DNA of 64,000 nucleotides from an uncultured Clostridia bacterium (GTDB lineage Bacteria; Bacillota; Clostridia; Saccharofermentanales; Saccharofermentanaceae): the NCBI GenBank assembly GCA_937876985.1, contig CALEFT010000031.1:4035-68034 (forward strand). The letters are read 5' to 3'. Below, piece after piece: positions 53,838-62,208 of this stretch (positions are counted from its first letter, which is position 1; every line of letters starts with the position of its first letter). Below the pieces are notes generated by a model. That model saw only the letters and a list, made by a program, of their open reading frames with translations, did not search any database and was not told where the DNA came from. The position numbers and the translations under genes were made by a program.

Positions 53838-54362
53838 ATGAATGATAAAACGATGAAGAATCTACAGATGTATATTGGAAAACGGAGTTTGGGTCAATCA
53901 GATGCAGAAGTAATAGAGCATATACAAAAGATAGAAGCAAAAGAGGAAATAAGTCAAGAAGAGTGGAAAAAGTTGGCTTATCCAAGTTGTGCAAACTCAG
54001 ATGTAGAGATATTGAAATATATATTTGGCAAAGTTACAGACACTAGTATGGCAAAAGAGCTGATTTTACATACAGTAAGATTCAGACAAAAATCAATAGA
54101 ATATCAACTTAAGCAAGCACAGGTTGTAAAAATACTTTTGGAGTATATTGGCGACTTTGAAAAAGAAAGAATTTTGAATGAAGCGTTAGTTAATGCTGCT
54201 TGGTTTGGCGAATATGAAGTTATAAAGTTATTGATAGAAGAAGGGGCAAAACCTGACTATGTTTGTTCAAATGGTAAGAATATACTTGAATTATCCCAAA
54301 ACGCGGTTGAAAAATTTAGAGATAATAGGGGATATGATTATATAGTGTCAAAGTTAAGGTGA
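53838..54362 (+). CDS. Small ankyrin-repeat-like protein of unknown function
   Basis: A 174-residue soluble protein without signal or membrane segment. The stretch NEALVNAAWFGEYEVIKLLIEEGAKPDYV (residues about 113-142) is a recognisable ankyrin unit, preceded by a weaker helical repeat (LLEYIGDFEKERI), so it is probably a protein-binding scaffold. The ATG at 53838 follows GGAGAG by about six bases; ATG 53823 is possible. Lysine is mostly AAA and isoleucine often ATA, unlike the AAG/ATT habit of the main operons, so the gene may be acquired. Function not known. Confidence 0.65.
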   Translation: MNDKTMKNLQMYIGKRSLGQSDAEVIEHIQKIEAKEEISQEEWKKLAYPSCANSDVEILKYIFGKVTDTSMAKELILHTVRFRQKSIEYQLKQAQVVKILLEYIGDFEKERILNEALVNAAWFGEYEVIKLLIEEGAKPDYVCSNGKNILELSQNAVEKFRDNRGYDYIVSKLR

Positions 54363-54442
54363 ATTGTTTTATTAAGATTATTTCAGTCTTGCGGAGAGAT
54401 TGAAAGCAACAGAAGATTTGAATTTATGAGTGGAGGTACATA

Positions 54443-54838
54443 ATGCTGGGATGTGTTTTTTGTCATAAAGATAGAATTGTAACGGATTTTGTTTATGAAG
54501 ATGAAATAGTAATGGCATTTATGGATATGGAACCTATAAATGAAGGACATATTTTACTTGTTCCTAAAGAGCATTATCTTGATGTTGATGAGATACCTGA
54601 TGAGGTTCTTGCCCATTTAATGATGGTATCTAAGAAAATTGTTTCTGCTTTGAAAGAAACATATAAACTGGACGGTTACAGTATTATGCAAAACGGCGGA
54701 GTATTTAATGATGTCGGTCATTATCACTTGCATATTTTTCCAAGATATGTAGGCGATGGCTTTGGTTGGACATATGGCAATGAAATTAAGAATGTAAATG
54801 CAGAAATAGCAAAAAGAATAAGAGATAGAATTAACTAA
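54443..54838 (+). CDS. HIT-family nucleotide hydrolase
   Basis: A 131-residue HIT protein with the histidine triad GHYHLHIFPR (residues about 92-101) and the N-terminal CVFCHKDRI zinc-type cysteines. Such enzymes cut nucleoside phosphoramidates or dinucleoside polyphosphates. GGAGG lies six to seven bases before the ATG. Its AT-rich codons match the ankyrin-like gene before it, so the two may have arrived together. It ends at a strong hairpin. Confidence 0.9.
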   Translation: MLGCVFCHKDRIVTDFVYEDEIVMAFMDMEPINEGHILLVPKEHYLDVDEIPDEVLAHLMMVSKKIVSALKETYKLDGYSIMQNGGVFNDVGHYHLHIFPRYVGDGFGWTYGNEIKNVNAEIAKRIRDRIN

Positions 54839-54845
54839 AACTTTT

Positions 54846-54880
54846 AAGCCGCTAGTAAAATTTCTAGCGGCTTTAGTATT
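54846..54880. terminator. Terminator hairpin between convergent genes
   Basis: AAGCCGCTAG and CTAGCGGCTT are an exact ten-base inverted repeat with an eight-base loop, followed by TAGTATT. It lies between the HIT gene and the minus-strand lipoprotein gene and could serve both directions; the T-run is weak on either side. Confidence 0.75.
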
Positions 54881-54911
54881 AATCCAATGTATCAATCAAA
54901 TAAAGTGATTA

Positions 54912-55493
54912 TTAGGAATAAGAGATATAAGATACAATTCCATCAGAAATAATAAATGTAAGAATTGTACCATTGTCATCTGTATAGATGAGAGAAGTAT
55001 CAGTAGTTGTAGCAGCTTCTCCATATGCCTCGATTACTTGTTCTTGTGTAGAACCAATGTAGATGCCTTCTGGTGTTGTTACTGTATCATCGAGAAGTGC
55101 GATTGTGAGAATATAATCTACATCATCTTCTGGGTATGTTGTAATCTCAACGCTACCATATGTATAAACCTTGTCTAGGCCTTGGAATGCACATGATTCA
55201 GATTCGAAATAGAAATCTGGCTCGCCAAGCTGTTCTACAAGTGGTGCCATCTCGGCATTGATGGATAGGGAAACGCCATTAAGGTCATATGTGTAACCAT
55301 CATTTGTTTCTTCTAAAGATTCTTCTGTTGAAGCTTCTATAGCATCAGTATTGTTATCAGCTACTGTTGTAGTCACGTTTGTAGCATTTTCTTCTCCAAG
55401 TACTGTGCTGTCTACTTCTTTGTCTTCATTTCCACAAGCAGCGAGTGCGCATGTCATGGATAGTACAAGTAATAGTGTAATAGTTTTCTTCAT
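54912..55493 (-). CDS. Secreted lipoprotein, last gene of the dlt-like operon
   Basis: A 193-residue protein with a lipoprotein signal: MKKTITLLLVLSMTCALAAC, lipobox LAAC with the lipidated Cys at residue 20. An acidic, Thr-rich stretch follows, then a domain ending in IYIGSTQEQVIEAYGEA, a pattern found in small envelope lipoproteins. Function is unknown. The ATG at 55493 has AGGAGG seven bases upstream; an earlier start would overlap the next gene. It lies 13 bases after the SGNH-like gene, so it probably belongs to that operon. Confidence 0.8.
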   Translation of the reverse strand: MKKTITLLLVLSMTCALAACGNEDKEVDSTVLGEENATNVTTTVADNNTDAIEASTEESLEETNDGYTYDLNGVSLSINAEMAPLVEQLGEPDFYFESESCAFQGLDKVYTYGSVEITTYPEDDVDYILTIALLDDTVTTPEGIYIGSTQEQVIEAYGEAATTTDTSLIYTDDNGTILTFIISDGIVSYISYS

Positions 55494-55506
55494 AATATGC
55501 CTCCTG

Positions 55507-56625
55507 TTATTCTTCGATAGCATTCGCTCCGAAAGATACTAATTCTCCATATGTTTCTAGTTCATATAGTTGTCTAGCGAGAATGGAATCGTACAATTCC
55601 TCAAGGCTAGTCCAAGCTTCTGCAATTGTCGCATTATTACGCCAATCGGTCAAGTTGTAGTTTGATACAAGATATTGGCCCAAATAGCGAGCTAATTTCT
55701 CTGCTCCGTACACATTTAAGTGTAAGCCAGCATCGTATGTGTCTTCGGACATATCTAGTCCAATCTCATCTTGCAAAGGAATTAGGTTCAAATAGTTTAT
55801 ATTATGTTCTCTAGCGAAAAGCTCTACTTGCTCATCCCACTCCGGATACCAATGTGGCCATTCTGTTGGTGCTTTAATCAAGAGAAGCTCCACGCCATTC
55901 TCTTCGCAAAGCTCTGCCATCATTTCTAGATACATCATAGCGTTCTCGCCTAATGTATAATCGGCTAGTGGTGGAGCAGAAGGGAAACGGCCTTGTGGCT
56001 TTACGTCGGCACGCATATAGTAGCCATTTACTGTGACTAGATCCTTTTCGAGATAGTAGTCGAAGTCAGAAGGGACGAGAGAAGACCATCTGTCGTGGTA
56101 GCGCAAGATAGGGAAGAGATATTCGATTACGCTTTCTTCCTCGGTCATTGACGCGTAGATGTTGTTGAGCTTCGTGATAGAGAAAGGCATTCCGTCGATG
56201 CTCATTCTGTTGTATGTCTCGCTTTGTGGTTCGTTATACTTGAGTGCGAGCACATTGAAGACTACGACTTCTGGCAGCTGTTCGGCATGGTTAAAGGCGT
56301 CCTCGATTAGATAGTAGGAATTCCATGTAAGCTGCTGCGCACTTCCGCGAATGTAGCTAGTGATTCCATATTCGCGCCAAAGCTCGACAGTAGAGATGTT
56401 CTCATAGACCTCGCAGTCGCCCACGAAAAGCACTTCGTGTGGCCCAACAGAAGAATAGTATTCTTCAATCATGGAGCCTTCGACGATGCCACGCTGGTAT
56501 TTTGGTACGAGTAGGTGTTGAATTAAGCCTAAAGCTGTAAACCCGATTGCTAGAACTAGAAGTGTAGAGATTGTACGCTTTATGGTGCGCTTTTTGTTTG
56601 TAGTATTTGTTTTGTTGTCATTCAT
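55507..56625 (-). CDS. SGNH/DltD-like membrane-anchored protein
   Basis: A 372-residue protein with a basic N-terminus and one membrane segment (about 20-38), the rest outside the cell. The fold shows an SGNH hydrolase pattern: FVGDCEVYEN at 67-76 as block I and DAGLHLN near 298-304 as the Asp-x-x-His block. The residue that should be the nucleophilic Ser (GDS) is Cys71. By position after an MBOAT gene it should play the part of DltD, passing an acyl or aminoacyl group to a surface polymer. It follows the MBOAT gene by 21 bases. Family certain in outline, role inferred. Confidence 0.75.
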   Translation of the reverse strand: MNDNKTNTTNKKRTIKRTISTLLVLAIGFTALGLIQHLLVPKYQRGIVEGSMIEEYYSSVGPHEVLFVGDCEVYENISTVELWREYGITSYIRGSAQQLTWNSYYLIEDAFNHAEQLPEVVVFNVLALKYNEPQSETYNRMSIDGMPFSITKLNNIYASMTEEESVIEYLFPILRYHDRWSSLVPSDFDYYLEKDLVTVNGYYMRADVKPQGRFPSAPPLADYTLGENAMMYLEMMAELCEENGVELLLIKAPTEWPHWYPEWDEQVELFAREHNINYLNLIPLQDEIGLDMSEDTYDAGLHLNVYGAEKLARYLGQYLVSNYNLTDWRNNATIAEAWTSLEELYDSILARQLYELETYGELVSFGANAIEE

Positions 56626-56646
56626 ATACTGTCTCCTAGTCCTTTC

Positions 56647-58245
56647 TTAGAATTGATTATAAATGAATTGGTTGGAATCATAGCCAATTCCATATGCGCC
56701 AAAGACTATAATGGCGATGAATAGTAGCATTGAAACTAATGCGAACATTCCATAATCGTTCTCGTATAGTCTATCTCTGATGCTTCCATACTTGCTCTCG
56801 AATTTAAGCTTATATACGCTTACGAGGAATACTATAAGCACAGCGATGCCGATTACTATGTATTCTTCTATACTTACGCCGATATTAAGTAAACTTCCAT
56901 CTGTGAGTACGGAAAGGTTTGGCTTTGTAAACATTGTCGAAAGCATCTTGAACGTAAGTGGGACGTCACGATATACGTCGAACATACGAATCATGCTCAT
57001 TAATAGGAAGGTTCTCAGGATTTGGAAGCCTTCATATAGTGGTTTACCAGATACATTGAATTTCTTGTGGAATTTGGCATATAGTGGTTCGAGTTCCTGA
57101 GAAATCATGATTACTACATAGTTCATAAGTCCCCATACAATGAAATTCCATGCTGCTCCGTGCCAAAAACCAGTAGTAAACCATACTACAAAGCTAGATA
57201 GGTAAACAGTAACTCTCTTGCCGATAGCATTTCCTAGGTGCTTTCTAGACCACTTGGATAGCTTTAGCATTGGACCGCATACTGAGATAGGGTAGAAGAT
57301 GTAATCTGTAAACCAGGTTCCCATTGTAATGTGCCATCTGTTCCAGTATTCCTTGATGTTCTTCGAGAAATATGGAAGATTGAAGTTCTCAGCAACAGTA
57401 ATTCCAAGAGATTGAGCGATACCGATAGTGATATCAATTCCACCAGTAAAGTCAGCATATAGCTGAATTGCATATAGGATCATTGTTACGAATACGTATG
57501 TGCCAAAATATGTGTCCGTAGCACCAGTCATTGTTGTAATTGCAACAACGAGTCTATCTGCGATAATCATCTTCTTGAAGTAGCCCCACAAGATGCGCAT
57601 GAGGCCGTAGGAGAAGGTCTTTATCTCGAATTTGTGCTCGCCAAATAGCGAAGGGGCTAAGTCAGAAAATCTACTAATTGGACCTTGAACTAGCTGTGGG
57701 AAGAACGACACAAATAATGCTAGCTTGAAAAAGTTCCTCTCAGCTTCTTGCTTGCCACGATAAACATCAATAATATAGCCCATGCTCTGGAAGGTATAGA
57801 AGGAAATACCCATTGGGATGATCATATCTATTGGAGCGATAGGCTTATCGCTAGTGAAGATAGAATTAATATTAGATATAACGAAGTTCGTGTACTTTGT
57901 TATACATAGAATACCTATATTAATAAATAGACAAATAAGTAGGAATGCCCATTTCTTCGATTTGATCTTCGCCTTGTACGCCTTCTTGTCTTCTTTGGAA
58001 AGGGTTTCTTTGTTTTTGGCAAGATATTCTTTCTGTATATTGTTAAGTGATTCAAATCGCCTGCTAATTAGGTAGGTAGAGATAGTCGTTATCAGAATAA
58101 AGATTAGGTACTTGGGATCCGCATAGTAATAGAAAATATAACTTGCGACAAGCAAAACTGGCCATTTCTTACGAGATGGCATCAAATAATAAACGATAAA
58201 GACTATCGCTAAGAATAAAATAAAAGTATAGGAAGTAAAACTCAT
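56647..58245 (-). CDS. MBOAT-family acyltransferase, DltB-like
   Basis: A 532-residue polytopic membrane protein of the MBOAT family. The two family histidines are at H305 (NRWHIT) and H362 (GFWHGAAWN). It could move an acyl or aminoacyl group from the carrier protein across the membrane, as DltB does with D-alanine. It lies five bases after the carrier gene. AlgI-type O-acetyltransferases share these motifs, but the adjacent ligase and carrier favour a DltB role. Confidence 0.88.
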   Translation of the reverse strand: MSFTSYTFILFLAIVFIVYYLMPSRKKWPVLLVASYIFYYYADPKYLIFILITTISTYLISRRFESLNNIQKEYLAKNKETLSKEDKKAYKAKIKSKKWAFLLICLFINIGILCITKYTNFVISNINSIFTSDKPIAPIDMIIPMGISFYTFQSMGYIIDVYRGKQEAERNFFKLALFVSFFPQLVQGPISRFSDLAPSLFGEHKFEIKTFSYGLMRILWGYFKKMIIADRLVVAITTMTGATDTYFGTYVFVTMILYAIQLYADFTGGIDITIGIAQSLGITVAENFNLPYFSKNIKEYWNRWHITMGTWFTDYIFYPISVCGPMLKLSKWSRKHLGNAIGKRVTVYLSSFVVWFTTGFWHGAAWNFIVWGLMNYVVIMISQELEPLYAKFHKKFNVSGKPLYEGFQILRTFLLMSMIRMFDVYRDVPLTFKMLSTMFTKPNLSVLTDGSLLNIGVSIEEYIVIGIAVLIVFLVSVYKLKFESKYGSIRDRLYENDYGMFALVSMLLFIAIIVFGAYGIGYDSNQFIYNQF

Positions 58246-58250
58246 AAGAA

Positions 58251-58478
58251 TTAGTCGTCTCCGAGCTTTTCGATAAGGGCGTAGAGTGCCTTAGCGGAGT
58301 TGAAATTCTCTGGGATGATTTCTTCTGCTGGGATTGTTACGTCGAATTTGTCGTCAATCTCACTGATGATTGTCACGATGTCAAAAGAGTCGAGAATCTT
58401 GTCGTCAATTAGCGTAGTGCAAGTATCAAAATCAACATCCTCGTGTAAGTCCTTCAAAATCTCAATTAGCTCGTCCAT
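58251..58478 (-). CDS. Acyl carrier protein, DltC-like
   Basis: A 75-residue acidic carrier protein with the phosphopantetheine serine in LDSFD (residues 30-34). Size and acidic charge fit DltC as well as general carriers; the neighbours (adenylating ligase on one side, MBOAT on the other) assign it to this pathway. AAGGAG lies eight bases before the ATG, inside the end of the ligase gene. Confidence 0.9.
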   Translation of the reverse strand: MDELIEILKDLHEDVDFDTCTTLIDDKILDSFDIVTIISEIDDKFDVTIPAEEIIPENFNSAKALYALIEKLGDD

Positions 58479-58480
58479 TG

Positions 58481-59983
58481 TTATAGCTCCTTCTTCAATG
58501 TGTTTCTATCAATTTTGCCATTTGCTGTAAGTGGCATAGTGTCTATCTTGCGGATTAGGTTTGGCATCATATATCTAGGAAGCTTCTCCTTGAGAAGATT
58601 AGTCAAATCCTTAGCTTCGATGTCACCTACATAATATAACACTATTTTGCCTTTTTCGTTATCATAAATACAACAGGATGTGTTAATTTTGTCCTGCATA
58701 TTCACATTTGTCTCAATCTCGCCAAGCTCGATTCTGTGTCCCATATGCTTTATCTGATGGTCTTTACGGCTTACAAAGTAGAGATTTCCATCCTCGCCAA
58801 GCTTCGCAAGGTCTCCAGTATGATAAATTAGTTCTGGATATTTATCGTTAAGTGGGTTTTGTGTGAAGGCTTCATTTGTCTTGTCCCAAGCACCATAGTA
58901 GCCCATTGTTAATGAAGTTCCACGAACGCATACTTCTCCTGGCTCTCCAATTTTTGCAAGCTTGTTATCGTCAGTTAGAAGCAAAATATCAGTATTGTTA
59001 AAAGGCCTTCCAATTGGAATCGCATCGCCTAACTCGAACTTTCTATCTACGATGTAGTAGGTGCAAATTCCAGTAGTCTCTGTTGGTCCATAGAAGTTGA
59101 TATAGCGTGCATTTGGACAGGCCTCTACCCAGCGGTTGAATTGTTTAATTGGGAAGACCTCTGATGCAAATGCGATAGTATGTAAATATTCTGGCTTAAT
59201 CGTCTTGAATGTACCGAATGCAGAAATCATAGTAAGTGCAGAGACAACCCAGCATACAGTATTTACTTTATGCTCGTTAAGAAATTCTACAAGCTTAATT
59301 GGGAACATGAAGTTTGTCTTTGGAATAATAACCATGGAAGCACCAAACTTAAGAGTAGGGTAGAAGTCCTTAAGATATGCGTCTACATAGAAAGGTGTCT
59401 GATTACCAAATACTGTATCCTCAGTAACATTGAGCACAGGTACAAGATTCTCAATGTAGTCAATTACACTTCTATGGCAAGCGATTACACCCTTTGGCAC
59501 ACCAGTTGAACCAGAAGTAAATACCATATAGATAGGATCTGTGTCAATTTGCTTGTCGCGAATAGCTAGAAGCTTATCGTCATTTGCTTTATATGTGCAA
59601 ATATCATCAAACTTCACAATCGTTCCTTCAAATCCAAGCTTCTTTGCTAGCTCATAGGTCGTATCGTCGCAGATGAGAAGTCTAGGTAGCAAAGTCTTGA
59701 AGATTAGCTCGATTCTAAATTGTGGCATCTCTTCGTCGATTGCAGCGTGATAGCAAGACGAGTAGATTACTCCCATAAAGCTAGATAGCATCTCTGGATT
59801 TTTGTGCATGAACACGATAACTGGTTCCTTCTCGTAGCCGTTGTCGGCGATAAATGAACCGATAGATTTTGCTTGCTCATACATAGTCTTGAAGGTTAGT
59901 CCATGCGCTTCGTCTGAGCAAGCGACCTTGTCTGGCTTAATATTTACTATGTTTTCCAAATATTCAAGTACGTTCTTTTGCAT
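58481..59983 (-). CDS. Amino-acid adenylating ligase, DltA-like
   Basis: Activates an amino acid as adenylate and loads it on the carrier protein next door. The 500-residue ANL enzyme has FTSGSTGVPKG at 155-165, the amine-binding Asp in PFYVD (D201), NFYGPTE at 296-302, YHTGDLA and the C-terminal lysine in NGKIDR. Compared from memory with Bacillus DltA, the cysteine of the FCGE block linked to D-Ala selection is replaced: the block reads FASE, with A273. The substrate may therefore not be D-Ala. AAGGAG precedes the ATG by seven bases; the racemase gene ends 12 bases upstream. Confidence 0.88.
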   Translation of the reverse strand: MQKNVLEYLENIVNIKPDKVACSDEAHGLTFKTMYEQAKSIGSFIADNGYEKEPVIVFMHKNPEMLSSFMGVIYSSCYHAAIDEEMPQFRIELIFKTLLPRLLICDDTTYELAKKLGFEGTIVKFDDICTYKANDDKLLAIRDKQIDTDPIYMVFTSGSTGVPKGVIACHRSVIDYIENLVPVLNVTEDTVFGNQTPFYVDAYLKDFYPTLKFGASMVIIPKTNFMFPIKLVEFLNEHKVNTVCWVVSALTMISAFGTFKTIKPEYLHTIAFASEVFPIKQFNRWVEACPNARYINFYGPTETTGICTYYIVDRKFELGDAIPIGRPFNNTDILLLTDDNKLAKIGEPGEVCVRGTSLTMGYYGAWDKTNEAFTQNPLNDKYPELIYHTGDLAKLGEDGNLYFVSRKDHQIKHMGHRIELGEIETNVNMQDKINTSCCIYDNEKGKIVLYYVGDIEAKDLTNLLKEKLPRYMMPNLIRKIDTMPLTANGKIDRNTLKKEL

Positions 59984-59995
59984 ATTTACTCCTTA

Positions 59996-60739
59996 TTATA
60001 AAACTTCGTTTTGTATGTTTTCTCTCTCGAAAAGCACCTGGTACTTATCCTTAACTTTCTTGCCGCATCTTGTGATTGCGTTAGAGGCAAGTACGTCGAC
60101 CACATCAATTACGCCGTTTCCGACCTGATATAGCTTCTTTACTATATGTAATTCTGTACAACCTAATATTACAGCTTGTGCGCCAAGTTCATATAGGTGA
60201 GTCTTTACAAGAAAGAAGTCCTCAAGACGTGGAATTTTGTTTGCCTTTACATAGTCATATATGATGCTCGTTACTATTTCTTGATGTTTCTCATCTGGAA
60301 TTATTGGTGTTATATTATGCTTTTCGAGCTCGGAGGCAAAAATTTTGCTTTGGATAGTACCTTCTGTTGCCATGATTCCAGCAGATTCTACGCCGTTTGC
60401 CTTAAGGATTTTGCAAGTCTCTTCGATTGGGTTAATTATCGGCACGTTGATGTTCTCGGATAGCTCCTTGTGGAAGTAGTGCGCAGTAATGCAAGGAATT
60501 GCAATTTGTGATACTTCGAGAGATTCGAGCGTCTTTCCGAGGGCAAGTAGGTCTGGGTATGGGTTTTGGGTGCTCTTGCCAAGAATAAAGCTCGTTCTAT
60601 CAGGCACTGAAGGACAATTTAGCACCACTGTCTCAAGATGCTCTTGGTCAGTATTTGCTTCAGTCATTCTGATTATTAGTTCGCTTAGGTTTGCAGTTGC
60701 CATTGGGCCTAGTCCGCCAATTATTCCTAGTTTACTCAT
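59996..60739 (-). CDS. Aspartate/glutamate racemase family protein
   Basis: A cofactor-free amino-acid racemase of 247 residues. It opens with GIIGGLGPMAT, and both catalytic cysteines are present: C83 in IPCITAH and C194 in LGCTEL. In the family the first block is usually PCNTAH; here Ile replaces Asn, which may alter substrate choice. It likely supplies a D-amino acid to the ligase encoded 12 bases downstream. GGAGAC lies in front of the ATG. The over-represented word CTCGAAAAGC occurs at 60026-60035 and its reverse at 60320-60329. Confidence 0.85.
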   Translation of the reverse strand: MSKLGIIGGLGPMATANLSELIIRMTEANTDQEHLETVVLNCPSVPDRTSFILGKSTQNPYPDLLALGKTLESLEVSQIAIPCITAHYFHKELSENINVPIINPIEETCKILKANGVESAGIMATEGTIQSKIFASELEKHNITPIIPDEKHQEIVTSIIYDYVKANKIPRLEDFFLVKTHLYELGAQAVILGCTELHIVKKLYQVGNGVIDVVDVLASNAITRCGKKVKDKYQVLFERENIQNEVL

Positions 60740-60751
60740 ACCGCGTCTCCT

Positions 60752-62173
60752 TTATGCCAAATCCTGATATAGTGCGATGTTCTCGCTATATGTGTTCTCG
60801 TATGTAAGTAGCCCAGCTTCCTCAAGTGCTTCGAGATCGATTCTTGTAGGGAAGTAGTCTATGTAGTCTTGCAACGAGGTAGTTGCGAAATTTATATCTG
60901 TATATAACTCTTCGTCATAAGAATGTCTGTTGTCAATGTAGGAGTAGTACGAGATTTCTTCGTCTGTAAGTAAGAGGTGTACATCTCCAAGCATAGTTCT
61001 TGGGCAGCTATCGAAGTGGTACCATTCGCCATTAAGATAAATTAAGTTCCACCAGTGTCTGCCTTGTAGAGAAGTTGACTTGCTCATCTCGATATTCTCA
61101 ATTCCGCAGAAATCAAGCATCGCTCTCGAAATAGCATAATATGAATAGCAGTCTCCAGCTCTGTTATTAAGTGCAGTGATAGCATTATTTATATATGAGG
61201 TGTGGTCGGATGTGCTCCAATATGTAATGTGTGAGCAAACCCAAGTATAAATCGAGTAAACCATCTCTATATCACTCATGTCCTCAGTAACTATGCTTGG
61301 CATTAACTGGGCTATCATGTTGTTAAGCTCGTCAATATTCTCGTAGCCTAGAGGCTTTGTGACAAGGGTAAGAGTGATAGTCGTAGAAGAAGTATTTCCG
61401 TAGTCGTCAGTTGCAATATATGTAACGTCATATTCACCAGCTTCGTAAGTGTTCACGTTGCTTGTATCAATAGTTAGATCAACGCTCTCATCCCAGTTAT
61501 CTGACGTCGTAATTCCACTTCTATAGATAATAGTATCTCCAACAAAATATTCTAGGTCCGTAGCACCATGAATTTCTGGTGCTATCTCGTCTACAAGTAT
61601 GGTTAGCGTAGTGTTTACGATAGTGGAATTACCTGAAATATCCTCAACTAGCAAAGAAATATCCTGCGTACCACCAAGCGTGAAGTCAGGCTCATTTGCA
61701 AAACTAATATCATAATAAGAGTTGTCAGCGGAAGATAAAATAAAATCACTTGCAGCAACAGGCATCTCATCAATTCTTCTTGTGATACTAGTAGCCTCAG
61801 CTACTGGGGAAGTAGTATCGACAATATGCAGATTAGAATTGAAAATATAGTCGTTAATAATAATTTGAATTAAGTAATCACCAGGCATATTGATGTCTAC
61901 ATGCGCTGCGTCATTTACAAAGTGTGCATCGTCATCCTTGTCGATTAGGAAAGGCGCGACCTCAAGTGGAGTGCCAGCTTCCATAGTCACATTCTCATAT
62001 AGCCTAATTGCATATGTCTTCGCTTTGAAATAGAAGACAGTAAAGAGCGAAGCAAGAATATATATGCCAAAGATAATCCAAAACAAGGCACTCTTAGCTC
62101 GTTTGGATATTTTCCTCCTTGGTTTTTTCTTAATAGTTTTCTCTTCTATAACAGGTTCTGTGTTTTTCTTCAT
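60752..62173 (-). CDS. Membrane-anchored extracellular transglutaminase-like protein 1
   Basis: A 473-residue protein with a very basic N-terminus, one membrane segment (about 28-48) and a large outer part. Two or three DUF5011/HYR-like beta domains (about 55-275) are followed by a transglutaminase core with the triad C342 (AGDCYSY), H373 (GRHWWN) and D388 (YHFDS). Such proteins crosslink or cut proteins at the wall. It is 35 bases after a paralogue and 12 bases before the racemase gene, so it is part of the operon. AAGGA lies before the ATG. Confidence 0.82.
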   Translation of the reverse strand: MKKNTEPVIEEKTIKKKPRRKISKRAKSALFWIIFGIYILASLFTVFYFKAKTYAIRLYENVTMEAGTPLEVAPFLIDKDDDAHFVNDAAHVDINMPGDYLIQIIINDYIFNSNLHIVDTTSPVAEATSITRRIDEMPVAASDFILSSADNSYYDISFANEPDFTLGGTQDISLLVEDISGNSTIVNTTLTILVDEIAPEIHGATDLEYFVGDTIIYRSGITTSDNWDESVDLTIDTSNVNTYEAGEYDVTYIATDDYGNTSSTTITLTLVTKPLGYENIDELNNMIAQLMPSIVTEDMSDIEMVYSIYTWVCSHITYWSTSDHTSYINNAITALNNRAGDCYSYYAISRAMLDFCGIENIEMSKSTSLQGRHWWNLIYLNGEWYHFDSCPRTMLGDVHLLLTDEEISYYSYIDNRHSYDEELYTDINFATTSLQDYIDYFPTRIDLEALEEAGLLTYENTYSENIALYQDLA

Positions 62174-62208
62174 CTCATATTTCCTTGTTTGTTGTTCTAA
62201 TTACTCTG

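Noticed and set aside
54912..58478. Calling the locus a standard dlt operon for D-alanylation
   Set aside because: The ligase lacks the D-Ala-linked cysteine, a racemase and transglutaminases are part of the operon, and the SGNH protein differs from DltD at the nucleophile, so the substrate is left open.
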